The translations under genes and the position numbers were made by a program. From assembly GCF_000497445.1 (NCBI RefSeq), contig NZ_CM002285.1, positions 5,008,787-5,072,786 of the forward strand: DNA of 64,000 nt. Direction: 5' to 3'. Source of the stretch: Streptomyces roseochromogenus subsp. oscitans DS 12.976. Lineage in GTDB: Bacteria; Actinomycetota; Actinomycetes; Streptomycetales; Streptomycetaceae. Positions within the stretch are counted from its first letter, which is position 1. Every line of letters begins with the position of its first letter. Below the pieces are notes generated by a model. That model worked only from the letters and a program-made list of their open reading frames with translations, ran no database searches and was not told where the DNA came from. Shown here in pieces: positions 51,868 to 59,613 of this stretch.

Positions 51868-52230
51868 TCAGTAGACGAGCGCCTGCGTCCCGTCCGCCAG
51901 CGCCTCCTGCACGAAGACCTGCGCCCCCGCGATCCGTACGCCCTCGATGACGTCCTTCTCGGTGATCTCCCGCCGGGCCGCGCACTGTGTGCACAGCGTG
52001 ATCCGCCCGGCGGCGAGGATCGACTCGATCAGATCCGGCAGCGGGGCGGCGTGCGGCAGCTCGAACTCCGCCGCCCGCCCCGGCAGCGCGAACCAGGACG
52101 ACTCCCCGGTCAGCCACAGCGAGACGTCGACACCGCTGGCCACGGCCACCGCCGCCACGGTGAAGGCCTGCGAGCAGCGCTCGGGGGCGTCCGCCCCCGC
52201 CGTCACCTTGATCACGAGCTTCTTGGTCAT
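51868..52230 (-). CDS. DsrE/DsrF-like protein
   Basis: 120 residues. DsrE-like Rossmann-type fold of sulfur-relay proteins: KLVIKVTAGADAPERCSQAFTVA at the start and a CTQCAARREI motif near residue 80, with Cys residues that could carry sulfur. Begins inside the stop of the upstream membrane protein gene (ATGA). Possibly part of the sulfur set in this region. Confidence 0.88.
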   Translation of the reverse strand: MTKKLVIKVTAGADAPERCSQAFTVAAVAVASGVDVSLWLTGESSWFALPGRAAEFELPHAAPLPDLIESILAAGRITLCTQCAARREITEKDVIEGVRIAGAQVFVQEALADGTQALVY

Positions 52231-52472
52231 ACGGGCAGCGTAGCCGCGGCGACGACGGTGACGATCAGCGTGGCGACACAGAGCACGGTGAGCACGCCGC
52301 TGACGACGGCTCCGTCGACCGACCGCCGCCGGCGCCGTCTCTGCCGGGCCTGCTCGGCGAAATACGGGTGAAAGGGCGGCACCGCGTATGCGGGCTGGAC
52401 GAACTCCGGGTCCCGAGGCGTACGCCCCTCCGCCTGCCGCCGCTTGCACTCCTCGTACGGCAGCCCCGTCAT
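52227..52472 (-). CDS. Small membrane protein, middle gene of the DsrE operon
   Basis: 81 residues; both ends overlap neighbours by four bases (ATGA at each junction). N-terminal MTGLPYEECKRRQAEGRTPRD and one C-terminal helix (GAVVSGVLTVLCVATLIVTVVAA) preceded by an Arg cluster, predicting a tail-anchored protein with a cytoplasmic N-terminus. Function unknown. Confidence 0.75.
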   Translation of the reverse strand: MTGLPYEECKRRQAEGRTPRDPEFVQPAYAVPPFHPYFAEQARQRRRRRRSVDGAVVSGVLTVLCVATLIVTVVAAATLPV

Positions 52473-52873
52473 GCCCGGTGCTCCTTCCGTTGGTGCTGGC
52501 GCAGCAGGACGTTCGCGTCGGTCTCGGCGCTGCGGTCGTACTCGGCACGGGCGGTCTCCCTGCGCCCGGCAAGCTCCGCGCAGGCAGGGCAGCCGGGGAC
52601 CGGCCGGGGCGGGCGGCTGAGGTCCTCGGGGGTCGGCGGTGCGCTCGCACCGGCCGCGCGGGTGTGCTGGTTCGTCGCCCGCACCTCGGCGCTCAGTCGC
52701 TCCCGAGGTGTGGCCGGGCGGAGCGAGGCCGGGTCGGCCTGCCACTCCTGGCCGCCGCCGACGGGGCGCAGCATCGCGTACGGGCCTGACTTGTCCCGGT
52801 ATTCGCCGACCTGGCTGGTCGCCGGGTCGTAGAGGACGGATCCGGGTTCGAGGGGCTCCGACTTCGTTGTCAT
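52469..52873 (-). CDS. Hypothetical protein of Scr1-type locus 4 (first gene of the DsrE operon)
   Basis: 134 residues, ATG. Begins PGSVLYDPATSQVGEYRDKSGPYAMLRPVGGGQEWQ in outline, a small beta domain I recall encoded next to DUF397/XRE genes across Streptomyces, followed by a Cys pair (PGCPACAEL) and a charged helix. Divergent from XRE copy 4 across a repeat-rich control region. Function unknown. Confidence 0.75.
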   Translation of the reverse strand: MTTKSEPLEPGSVLYDPATSQVGEYRDKSGPYAMLRPVGGGQEWQADPASLRPATPRERLSAEVRATNQHTRAAGASAPPTPEDLSRPPRPVPGCPACAELAGRRETARAEYDRSAETDANVLLRQHQRKEHRA

Positions 52874-52903
52874 CGGGGTCCGCTCCTTTCCGTGAACGCC
52901 TGA

Positions 52904-53028
52904 ACGCAGCGCGAGCGTTGAACTACGCTGCGTGTTCGGATGCTTCGAGCATGGCGCATGGAAAAGGCGTTTGGGCTGTTGAGAGGCCCAAGTTCAACGC
53001 TGGGCCCGCCAAATTCAACAAATTCAAC
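52904..53028. promoter_or_regulatory. Control region of XRE copy 4 with several symmetric repeats
   Basis: ACGCAGCG and CGCTGCGT (52904-52911, 52926-52933); AGCGTTGAACT at 52914-52924 and its reverse complement AGTTCAACGCT at 52991-53001; AA-TTCAAC units at 52990, 53011 and 53020 (the last two in tandem, nine bases apart). Sits in the divergent gap and reaches ten bases before the XRE start. Confidence 0.7.
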
Positions 53029-53037
53029 AGGAGCGCG

Positions 53038-53880
53038 ATGCCACAGCGGTTGGTGATCACGGGACGGAGCCAGGAGCCAAGGGGGCGGTTCGTCGAGGAG
53101 TTACGGCGTCTGAGGACCGAGCGGGGTTTGAGCCTGCGGGACCTCGCGAAGGAAGTGGGCTGGGACGCGTCCCTGTTCAGCAAGATGGAGAGCGGGCGAA
53201 CGCTTGGCGGGCCCGAGGTCGTACAGGCGCTGGATCAGTTCTACGGGACGCCGGGATTGCTGGTGACGCTGTGGGAGCTGGCGGTGGCGGATCCGACGCA
53301 GTTCAGGGAGCAGTACCGGCGCTACATGCTGCTGGAGGCGGAGGCCATCAGCCTGTGGCACTACGCCGTGAGCGCACCGCCGGGCCTGCTCCAGACGGCC
53401 GGGTACGCACACGAGGCGCTTGCCGTGGGTTGGATCAAGGGCCCTGAACTGGAGCAGCAGGTCGAAGCACGCCTAGGGCGACGACAGTTGCTGGACGGTG
53501 ACGATCCACCGCTGTTCCGCGTCATCCTCTCCGAGGCCGTGCTGCGTACTTCGCTGCGCGACGAGAGGGCGTGGCGGGGTCAGTTGGAGCACCTGGCGGA
53601 GTCCGCCGAGCGCCAGAACATCACCCTCCAGGTGCTGCCGTTCAGCGCTGGCCCCCACGGCTTGATGAACACCGCCGTGATGTTCCTGCGGCTGCCGGGC
53701 GGTCGGACGGTCGCCTATTCCGAGAACGACCTGCGTGGTGAACTCATCGAAGAAGACACCTCAGTTGAGCTGCTACAGCGTAGGTACGATGCGATGCGTG
53801 ACCTGGCGCTGTCACCGGCCGAGTCGCGGAAGTTCATCCTGCGGATGTTGGAGGAAGTGCCGTGCGAGCCATCGACCTGA
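53038..53880 (+). CDS. XRE-DUF5753 regulator (Scr1/WhiJ-like), copy 4, with TTA codon
   Basis: 280 residues from ATG 53038 with AGGAG. Helix-turn-helix LRDLAKEVGWDASLFSKMESGR (residues about 29-50), DUF5753 with PPGLLQTAGYAHEAL, EARLGRRQLL and ITLQVLPFSAGPHGLMNTAVMFLRL. Codon 22 is TTA (53101-53103), so translation should depend on the bldA tRNA and be delayed until development. Followed by an overlapping DUF397 gene. Domain order and motifs are close to copy 3. Confidence 0.93.
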   Translation: MPQRLVITGRSQEPRGRFVEELRRLRTERGLSLRDLAKEVGWDASLFSKMESGRTLGGPEVVQALDQFYGTPGLLVTLWELAVADPTQFREQYRRYMLLEAEAISLWHYAVSAPPGLLQTAGYAHEALAVGWIKGPELEQQVEARLGRRQLLDGDDPPLFRVILSEAVLRTSLRDERAWRGQLEHLAESAERQNITLQVLPFSAGPHGLMNTAVMFLRLPGGRTVAYSENDLRGELIEEDTSVELLQRRYDAMRDLALSPAESRKFILRMLEEVPCEPST

Positions 53881-54134
53881 GCGGCGTGACCTGGCGCAAG
53901 AGCAGCTACAGCAACACGAGCGGGGGCGAGTGCATCGAAGTCTCCGACGACTTCCTGAGCGTCGCAGACTGGCGCAAGAGCAGCTACAGCAACCCGGACG
54001 GCGGCGAGTGCGTCGAGGTCGCCGACAACCTCCCCCTCGTCCCCGTCCGTGACAGCAAGGACACCACCCGCACCCCCCTGCTGATCGGCGCGGGCGCCTG
54101 GGCGGACTTTGTCGAGGGAGTCAAGCGGGGGTGA
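53862..54134 (+). CDS. DUF397 protein with internal partial duplication
   Basis: 90 residues, GTG inside the end of the XRE gene (19-base overlap). The N-terminal half of the DUF397 domain is present twice: VTWRKSSYSNTSGGECIEVSDD and ADWRKSSYSNPDGGECVEVADN, but the second half (LVPVRDSKD, GAGAWADFVEGVK) only once. Other copies in this window are 58-67 residues. An in-frame tandem duplication is evident at the DNA level. Confidence 0.9.
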   Translation: MRAIDLSGVTWRKSSYSNTSGGECIEVSDDFLSVADWRKSSYSNPDGGECVEVADNLPLVPVRDSKDTTRTPLLIGAGAWADFVEGVKRG

Positions 54135-54142
54135 CCAGGGGC

Positions 54143-54337
54143 TCAGCCGAAGAGTCTGGCATTCAGCGGGGTGCCCACCAGGTCTTTGACGTCTGACAGG
54201 GCCGCAGAACGATGGGTGCCGGGATCGGGGGCGTGTTCCACGTAGCCGGTGTTCCGGGCGTGGGCAGTAGTCGACGTGACCGCCAGCAAGAGACAGGCAG
54301 CTACACCCGTCGCCATCGTTCGCAGCACCTTGAGCAT
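54143..54337 (-). CDS. Small secreted peptide
   Basis: 64 residues, ATG with GGAG eight bases upstream. Clear signal peptide (VLRTMATGVAACLLLAVTSTTAHA) leaving a mature region of about 36 residues (RNTGYVEHAPDPGTHRS to LVGTPLNARLFG) with no Cys. Not recognised. Converges with the DUF397 gene of locus 4, so may belong to that locus. Confidence 0.75.
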   Translation of the reverse strand: MLKVLRTMATGVAACLLLAVTSTTAHARNTGYVEHAPDPGTHRSAALSDVKDLVGTPLNARLFG

Positions 54338-54543
54338 GCTCTTCTCTCCGATCTCAGGTCGAACCTGGATCAAGGTTCGGTGCCGCCCGAACCCGGGGCG
54401 AGCCAGGCGGGCCGAATGGCGGTGCGGCCCCGATGCGGGCGGCCGGGACCCTGGTCGGCCCACCTCATCAGGAGGCCCCATCCCCGGCCGCGTAAGCTGG
54501 GCCCCGGCTCTGTCGTATGCCCGCCCTCGCTCAAGGAGCACCC

Positions 54544-54642
54544 GTGGAAGCATTCTTCGAAACCCTGCTGGTCCTGGTCTGCGTCGGCGTGCTCGCCTTC
54601 GCCGGGCTGACCGTGAAGAAGCTGTACCAGGGCCAGCGCTGA
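54544..54642 (+). CDS. 32-residue single-span membrane protein
   Basis: GTG with AAGGAG seven bases upstream. Sequence MEAFFETLLVLVCVGVLAFA then GLTVKKLYQGQR: one membrane helix and a short basic tail. I recall near-identical small proteins in this place in Streptomyces. It precedes the nitrobindin-like gene by 35 bases and is probably in its operon. Confidence 0.8.
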   Translation: MEAFFETLLVLVCVGVLAFAGLTVKKLYQGQR

Positions 54643-54677
54643 CCCACGCCAAGGAAAGATCCAGGAAGCTTCCCCTC

Positions 54678-55253
54678 ATGATCGAGATCCCGTCCGACCT
54701 GCACAAGGACCTCGTCCCGCTCGCCTTCTTGCTCGGCAACTGGGCCGGTGCGGGCGTGCACGACTTCCCCGGCTCGGAGAAGTGCAACTTCGGGCAGGAG
54801 GTCAGCTTCACCCATGACGGCCGGGACTTCCTGGAGTACCACTCGCACACCTGGGTGCTGGACCAGGACGGCAACAAGGTCCGCGCGCTGGAGTCGGAAT
54901 CCGGCTTCTGGCGGATCGACGCCGACCGCAAGGTCGAGGTGACGATGACCCGCGACGACGGTGTCATCGAGATCTGGTACGGCGAGATGGCCGACAAGAA
55001 GCCGCAGATCGACCTGGTCACGGACGCCGTCGCCCGGACGGCCGTCTCGCAGCCGTACAGCGGTGGCAAGCGGCTCTACGGGTATGTGAAGAGCGACCTG
55101 ATGTGGGTCGGCGAGAAGCAGACGCCCGACGTCGAGCTGCGCCCCTACATGTCGGCCCACCTGAAGAAGGTTGTCACCCCGGAGGACGTCGAGCGCTGGG
55201 CCAAGGCCCTGCCCGACGACATGCCGGACGACGGCATCGCGTTCTTCAAGTAG
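54678..55253 (+). CDS. Nitrobindin-like FABP family protein
   Basis: 191 residues. Beta-barrel FABP-like family marked by LLGNWAGAGVHDFP near residue 18, EYHSHTWVLDQDG and a C-terminal His in MSAHLKKV that corresponds to the heme ligand of nitrobindins (THAP4 and Mycobacterium Rv2717c group). Such proteins bind ferric heme and detoxify peroxynitrite. Directly upstream of nur; a -10 for nur lies at its stop codon. Confidence 0.9.
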   Translation: MIEIPSDLHKDLVPLAFLLGNWAGAGVHDFPGSEKCNFGQEVSFTHDGRDFLEYHSHTWVLDQDGNKVRALESESGFWRIDADRKVEVTMTRDDGVIEIWYGEMADKKPQIDLVTDAVARTAVSQPYSGGKRLYGYVKSDLMWVGEKQTPDVELRPYMSAHLKKVVTPEDVERWAKALPDDMPDDGIAFFK

Positions 55254-55256
55254 TTC

Positions 55257-55262
55257 TAGACT
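55257..55262 (+). promoter_or_regulatory. -10 hexamer of nur, leaderless
   Basis: TAGACT seven bases before the GTG at 55270; no ribosome binding site, consistent with transcription starting at the first codon. Confidence 0.55.
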
Positions 55263-55269
55263 CGTCGGT

Positions 55270-55713
55270 GTGGTGAGCACCGACTGGAAGAGCGACCTCA
55301 GGCAGCGCGGCTACCGGCTGACTCCGCAGCGCCAGCTTGTCCTCGAAGCCGTGGACACCCTTGAGCACGCGACCCCCGACGACATCCTCGTGGAGGTGCG
55401 GAAGACGGCGTCGGGGGTCAACATCTCCACGGTCTACCGGACCCTGGAGCTGCTGGAGGAGCTGGGCCTGGTCAGCCACGCCCACCTCGGGCACGGTGCG
55501 CCGACCTACCACCTCGCCGACCGCCACCACCATCTGCACCTGGTGTGCCGTGACTGCGAGAACGTGATCGAGGCCGATGTGGCGGTCGCCGCCGAGTTCA
55601 CGGCGAAGCTCCGCGCGCAGTTCGGCTTCGACACCGACATGAAGCACTTCGCGATCTTCGGCCGGTGCGAGGACTGCTCGTTGAAGCTGAAGAGTTCAAC
55701 TACCGCGTCGTAG
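55270..55713 (+). CDS. nur: Nickel-responsive Fur-family regulator Nur
   Basis: 147 residues from GTG 55270 (GTG 55273 is equally in frame). Fur fold with DNA-binding SDLRQRGYRLTPQRQLVLEAVD, VNISTVYRTLELLEEL, and the His-rich metal site APTYHLADRHHHLHLVCRDC; second Cys pair CEDC near the end. Close to S. coelicolor Nur (SCO4180), which represses nickel uptake and the Fe superoxide dismutase when nickel is bound. Confidence 0.93.
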   Translation: MVSTDWKSDLRQRGYRLTPQRQLVLEAVDTLEHATPDDILVEVRKTASGVNISTVYRTLELLEELGLVSHAHLGHGAPTYHLADRHHHLHLVCRDCENVIEADVAVAAEFTAKLRAQFGFDTDMKHFAIFGRCEDCSLKLKSSTTAS

Positions 55714-55716
55714 GGT
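55711..55716 (+). promoter_or_regulatory. -10 hexamer of ygfZ, leaderless
   Basis: TAGGGT overlapping the nur stop codon, seven bases before the ATG at 55724. Confidence 0.5.
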
Positions 55717-55723
55717 GGCCCGT

Positions 55724-56689
55724 ATGAAGAGCCCTCTGCTGTCCCTGCCCGGCGCCGTCCCCGCCGAGGGTGTGGACGAAGGTGTCGCCGCCCACTACGG
55801 CGACCTGTTCCGCGAGCAGCGCGCCCTCGCCGACGGCACCGGTTTCGTCGACCTCTCCCACCGGGGAGTCGTCACCGTCTCCGGCGAGGACCGGCTGAGC
55901 TGGCTGCATCTGCTGCTCACCCAGCACGTGAGCGAGCTGCCGCCCGGCGAGGCCACCGAGGCGCTGATCCTGTCCGCGCACGGGCACATCGAGCACGCGC
56001 TGTACCTGGTGGACGACGGTACGACCGTCTGGGCGCACGTGGAGCCCGGTACGCAGGACGCGCTGATCGCGTACCTGGAGTCGATGAAGTTCTTCTACCG
56101 GGTGGAGGTCGCCGACCGGACCGCCGACTTCGGCGTCGTCCATCTGCCGGCCGGGTCGATCGCCGAGGTACCCGAGGGCGTCGTGGTCCGCGAGACGGCG
56201 TACGGCCGTGATCTGTTCCTGCCGCGCGAGGACCTGGAGTCCTTCGCGGCCACGCACGGTCCGGCCGCGGGTCTCCTCGCCTACGAGGCGCTCCGCGTCG
56301 AGCACCACCGGCCCCGGCTCGGCTTCGAGACCGACCACCGGACCATCCCGCACGAGCTGGGCTGGATCGATACGGCGGTGCATCTGCAGAAGGGCTGCTA
56401 CCGGGGTCAGGAGACGGTCGCCCGCGTCCAGAACCTGGGCAAGCCCCCGCGCCGGCTGGTCTTCCTCCACCTGGACGGCAGCGACGTCCACCTCCCGGTA
56501 CCGGGCACGGAGCTCCGCGTCGCGGACGAGGGCCCCGAGGGCCGCAAGATCGGTTTCGTGACGACCTCGGTACGGCATCACGAGCTCGGGCCGGTGGCTC
56601 TGGCCTTGGTGAAGCGGAACGTGCCGCTCCATGCGCGGCTCCTGGCCGGAGAGACAGCGGCTGCGCAGGAGGTCGTGGTCGAGCCGTAG
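55724..56689 (+). CDS. ygfZ: Folate-binding YgfZ-like iron-sulfur assembly protein
   Basis: 321 residues. Similar to the T-protein/GcvT fold with the YgfZ signature KGCYRGQET near residue 226 (conserved Cys). Uses tetrahydrofolate to help repair or build certain iron-sulfur clusters. Also RLSWLHLLLTQHVSELPPG in the N-terminal part. Conserved next to nur in Streptomyces. Cytoplasmic. Confidence 0.93.
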   Translation: MKSPLLSLPGAVPAEGVDEGVAAHYGDLFREQRALADGTGFVDLSHRGVVTVSGEDRLSWLHLLLTQHVSELPPGEATEALILSAHGHIEHALYLVDDGTTVWAHVEPGTQDALIAYLESMKFFYRVEVADRTADFGVVHLPAGSIAEVPEGVVVRETAYGRDLFLPREDLESFAATHGPAAGLLAYEALRVEHHRPRLGFETDHRTIPHELGWIDTAVHLQKGCYRGQETVARVQNLGKPPRRLVFLHLDGSDVHLPVPGTELRVADEGPEGRKIGFVTTSVRHHELGPVALALVKRNVPLHARLLAGETAAAQEVVVEP

Positions 56690-56736
56690 CTCCGCGAGGC
56701 GGTGCCCCTTGGGGATAAGTGCAGCCGAACGTACGC

Positions 56737-57162
56737 CTAGATCTCCAGCAGCACCGTGAACGGGCCGTCGTTCGTCAGCGACACCCGCATCTGCGCACCG
56801 AAGCGGCCCGTAGCCACCGTCGCGCCGAGTGACCGCAGCTGAGCCACCACCTCGTCCACCAGTGGCTCGGCCACATCACCCGGAGCCGCCGCGTTCCATG
56901 TCGGCCTCCGGCCCTTGCGCGCGTCCCCGTACAGGGTGAACTGGCTGATCACCAGCAGGGGGGCGTCGATGTCGCTGCACGACTTCTCGTCCTGCAGCAT
57001 GCGGATCGACCAGAGCTTGCGGGCCAGCTGTGCCGCCTTCTCCTTGGTGTCCTCGTGGGTCACGCCGACGAGCACGCACAGCCCCTCGCCCTCGATCGCG
57101 CCGACCGTCTCACCGTCCACGACGACACTCGCGCCGTCCACTCTCTGCACCACCGCACGCAT
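56737..57162 (-). CDS. dtd: D-aminoacyl-tRNA deacylase
   Basis: 141 residues, ATG at 57162 (57171 also possible). DTD motifs: [15 protein letters not shown], the active-site [15 protein letters not shown] and [12 protein letters not shown] near the C-terminus (Gly-cisPro region). Removes D-amino acids from tRNA. Converges with ygfZ and is divergent from rsiG. Confidence 0.95.
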   Translation of the reverse strand: MRAVVQRVDGASVVVDGETVGAIEGEGLCVLVGVTHEDTKEKAAQLARKLWSIRMLQDEKSCSDIDAPLLVISQFTLYGDARKGRRPTWNAAAPGDVAEPLVDEVVAQLRSLGATVATGRFGAQMRVSLTNDGPFTVLLEI

Positions 57163-57321
57163 GCGGACCATGATGCCGGGTCCCCGGCACGCGGATACAG
57201 GGGGTCCAATATAGATCTCTAACCCCCCATCTGGGGCTGTTCGGGGGCACTCGGTCACATAGCGGCCAGTTGGGGTGGCACGATGCTTCCACACGCCGGT
57301 CGAGGGGACGGTCAGAAGCAC

Positions 57322-58014
57322 ATGAGCACACCGAGTACCAGCGGGTGGCTGGGGGCGCAGGGGACGTACCGGGCGCCTGTCCAGCGCGCCGACACTCCGG
57401 CGGGCGCGACGCTGCCCGCGCCGCCTGCCGAGCCCGAGTCCGACCCGGCCTCGCTGAGTCCGCCGGTGCCGCCGGCCGAGTCCGACCCGGCCCTGCTGAG
57501 CCTGCCCGCGCAGCCGCCGGAGCCGGATCTGGCCCTGCTGAGCCTGCCCGAGCTGCGCACCCTGCGCCGCGACGCCCAGCGCGACGAGGCGGACCTCAGC
57601 TATGTGCGGCGGCTGCTGCAGGGCCGGATCGACATCCTGCGCGCGGAGCTGTGCCGGCGCGGCCGGGCCTCCCTGCCGGCGCCCGCGGACGGTTCCGTGG
57701 TCGACCGGCTCCCGGAGATCCTCAAGGACGCCCCGGCCCGGCACCGCTCCTCGGCCCGTCATGTCACGCTCGGCACCCCGCACAACGAGGAGTACCGCCG
57801 GCTGGCCACCGAGATGCTCGCCGAGGTCGAGCTGAGCGATCTTCAGGCGCGTACGGATCTCGAACTGACCAGCGCGATGGGGCGGTTGGTCCGGTACGAG
57901 CAGGAGGTCTCCCGGCGCCGCCAGCATCTGCAGCGCACGGCCGACGACTCCAGCGCAGAGATCGCCCGCCGCTACCGGGTGGGCGAGGCCCAGGTGGACG
58001 ACCTGCTGATCTGA
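57322..58014 (+). CDS. rsiG: Anti-sigma factor RsiG, c-di-GMP-dependent inhibitor of WhiG
   Basis: 230 residues. Two antiparallel coiled-coil helices each carry the diagnostic c-di-GMP motif E-x3-S-x2-R-x3-Q-x3-D: first copy Glu89, Ser93, Arg96, Gln100, Asp104; second copy Glu193, Ser197, Arg200, Gln204, Asp208. RsiG binds a c-di-GMP dimer and then holds the sporulation sigma factor WhiG inactive. A Pro-rich N-terminus with three [12 protein letters not shown] units (residues about 40-78) is variable. The rest ([18 protein letters not shown] C-terminus) fits. Expected as a single gene; whiG is elsewhere. Confidence 0.9.
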   Translation: MSTPSTSGWLGAQGTYRAPVQRADTPAGATLPAPPAEPESDPASLSPPVPPAESDPALLSLPAQPPEPDLALLSLPELRTLRRDAQRDEADLSYVRRLLQGRIDILRAELCRRGRASLPAPADGSVVDRLPEILKDAPARHRSSARHVTLGTPHNEEYRRLATEMLAEVELSDLQARTDLELTSAMGRLVRYEQEVSRRRQHLQRTADDSSAEIARRYRVGEAQVDDLLI

Positions 58015-58052
58015 GGGCGGAAATCCGGGGGACAGACGGTCGGTCGTCCGCC

Positions 58053-58058
58053 TAGCGT
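58053..58058 (+). promoter_or_regulatory. -10 hexamer of the GNAT gene, leaderless
   Basis: TAGCGT six bases before the ATG at 58065; no ribosome binding site. Confidence 0.5.
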
Positions 58059-58064
58059 GGGCGC

Positions 58065-59303
58065 ATGAGCGACGTCCGGATCGTCACCGAGGCCGAATTC
58101 GAGGCCTGGCTGCTCGCGCTGAAGACCGGATTTCTGCGGGAACCGGTGGTCACCCGGGAGCAGTTGGAGGCCCGCAGGCGGCAGTTCGTACCGGGGCGGC
58201 TGCTCGGCGCGTTCGACGGCGGCCGGTGCGTGGCCACGTTCCGCTCCTTCGCGCAGGAACTGACCGCGGTCGGCGGTGCGCCCGTGCCCGCGGACGCGAT
58301 CTCGAACGTCACCGTCAGCCCCACCCACCGCCGCCGCGGTCTGCTCACCCACATGATGAACCAGGACCTCGCGGCGGCGAAGGAGCGCGGTGACGTGGTC
58401 GCGACGCTGATCGCCGCCGAGTACCCGATCTATGGCCGCTACGGCTTCGGTCCGGCCACCTGGACGACGGAGTGGACCGTCGAGGTGCTCCGGACGGGCC
58501 TGGATCCGCGCTGGTCCGGTCCCGATGACGGCGGCCGGATCGACCTGGTGGACGGCGAGGACGTCCGTAAGCTCGGACCCGAGCTGTACGAGCGGTTCCG
58601 CCGGGCTCAGCCCGGCGCGGTCAGCCGGGACGAGCTGTGGTGGCAGATGAACACCGGGGCCGTGCGATACGGGTCGTGGACCGAGCCGTTCTACGCTGTC
58701 CACCGTGCGGCCTCCGGCGAGGTCGAGGGCCTGGTGGCGTACGAGTCGGACGAGACCTGGACCGCCGCCAAGCAGCCGGACCAGACCGCGAGCGTCTTCG
58801 GACTGATCGCCGCGAATCCCGCGGCCGAGCGCGCCCTGTGGCACTACCTGTGCTCGATCGACTGGATCACGAAGGTCAAGAGCGGTCGGCGCGGTCCCGA
58901 CGACCTGCTCCCCCTCTGCCTCCCCGACCCGCGCGCCGCCCGGATCACCGAGCAGGGGGACTGGCTGTGGGTGCGGATCCTGGACGTCGTACGGGCCCTG
59001 GAGGCGCGGACGTACGACGGGACGGGGACGCTGGTCCTGGACGTCGTGGACGACGGCGGGCTGGCCGGGGGGCGGTTCCGGCTGGAGGCCTCGCCCGAGG
59101 GGGCGTCCTGTGTGCCGGCTTCGGCGGAAAGCGCCGATCTCACCCTGGGCATAGGGGAGTTGGCGTCCATCTGGCTCGGTGGGGAGTCGCCGGTGCGGCT
59201 CGCGGCGCTCGGCCGGATTCGGGCAGAGCGAGAGGGCGCCGCCCGGCAGGCCGACGCCCTGTTCCGCTCGTCCGGGCGCCCGTGGTGCCCGGACATCTTC
59301 TGA
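58065..59303 (+). CDS. Eis-like GNAT acetyltransferase
   Basis: 412 residues, the length of Eis-type proteins with tandem GNAT and a C-terminal sterol-carrier-like domain. N-terminal GNAT with acetyl-CoA loop [17 protein letters not shown], second GNAT in the middle, and a last domain from about residue 300 ending [12 protein letters not shown] whose C-terminal residue acts in catalysis in Eis. Such enzymes acetylate aminoglycosides or protein amines. Substrate here unknown. Confidence 0.9.
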   Translation: MSDVRIVTEAEFEAWLLALKTGFLREPVVTREQLEARRRQFVPGRLLGAFDGGRCVATFRSFAQELTAVGGAPVPADAISNVTVSPTHRRRGLLTHMMNQDLAAAKERGDVVATLIAAEYPIYGRYGFGPATWTTEWTVEVLRTGLDPRWSGPDDGGRIDLVDGEDVRKLGPELYERFRRAQPGAVSRDELWWQMNTGAVRYGSWTEPFYAVHRAASGEVEGLVAYESDETWTAAKQPDQTASVFGLIAANPAAERALWHYLCSIDWITKVKSGRRGPDDLLPLCLPDPRAARITEQGDWLWVRILDVVRALEARTYDGTGTLVLDVVDDGGLAGGRFRLEASPEGASCVPASAESADLTLGIGELASIWLGGESPVRLAALGRIRAEREGAARQADALFRSSGRPWCPDIF

Positions 59304-59348
59304 AGCCCCTTCCTCCGGCGACGCGTTGACTGCTCATCCGTAGCGTGC

Positions 59349-59424
59349 TGTTCAGTTGTGGCTGTGCTGTGCCGTGTTCAGTTGTGGCTGTGCCATGTCG
59401 TGTTCAGTTGTGTCTGTGCGCTTC
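59349..59424. repeat. Three 26-bp tandem repeats upstream of devE
   Basis: Unit beginning TGTTCAGTTGTGGCTGTGC at 59349, 59375 and 59401, slightly diverged at the 3' end. Confidence 0.85.
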
Positions 59425-59510
59425 GGTGGCCGTCCCCTATCCGGACTCCCGGCTCCCCTCCGGAAGGGAGCCCGGCCGACCAACCACTGGGAAGCTTGAC
59501 CATGTTGTAC

Positions 59511-59527
59511 AAGTTGGTAGCCAACTT
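59511..59527. promoter_or_regulatory. GntR operator candidate upstream of devE
   Basis: AAGTTGG-TAG-CCAACTT, perfect palindrome, continuing TCACT. The devA promoter has the same palindrome and flank. Confidence 0.75.
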
Positions 59528-59613
59528 CACTGTACTTATCTCCGTTGGGAAGCGACTCATAACCAGCTGTCGGTGAACTGCCGGAACTTGGCGGGAAGTT
59601 GTAGTGTTTGTCT

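Larger units (their letters stand above)
59304..59613 (+). promoter_or_regulatory. Control region of devE
   Basis: Contains a 26-bp tandem repeat (59349-59424), the DevA/DevE-type operator at 59511-59527 and a -10 TAGTGT at 59602-59607 six bases before the GTG (leaderless). No gene seen. Confidence 0.6.
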
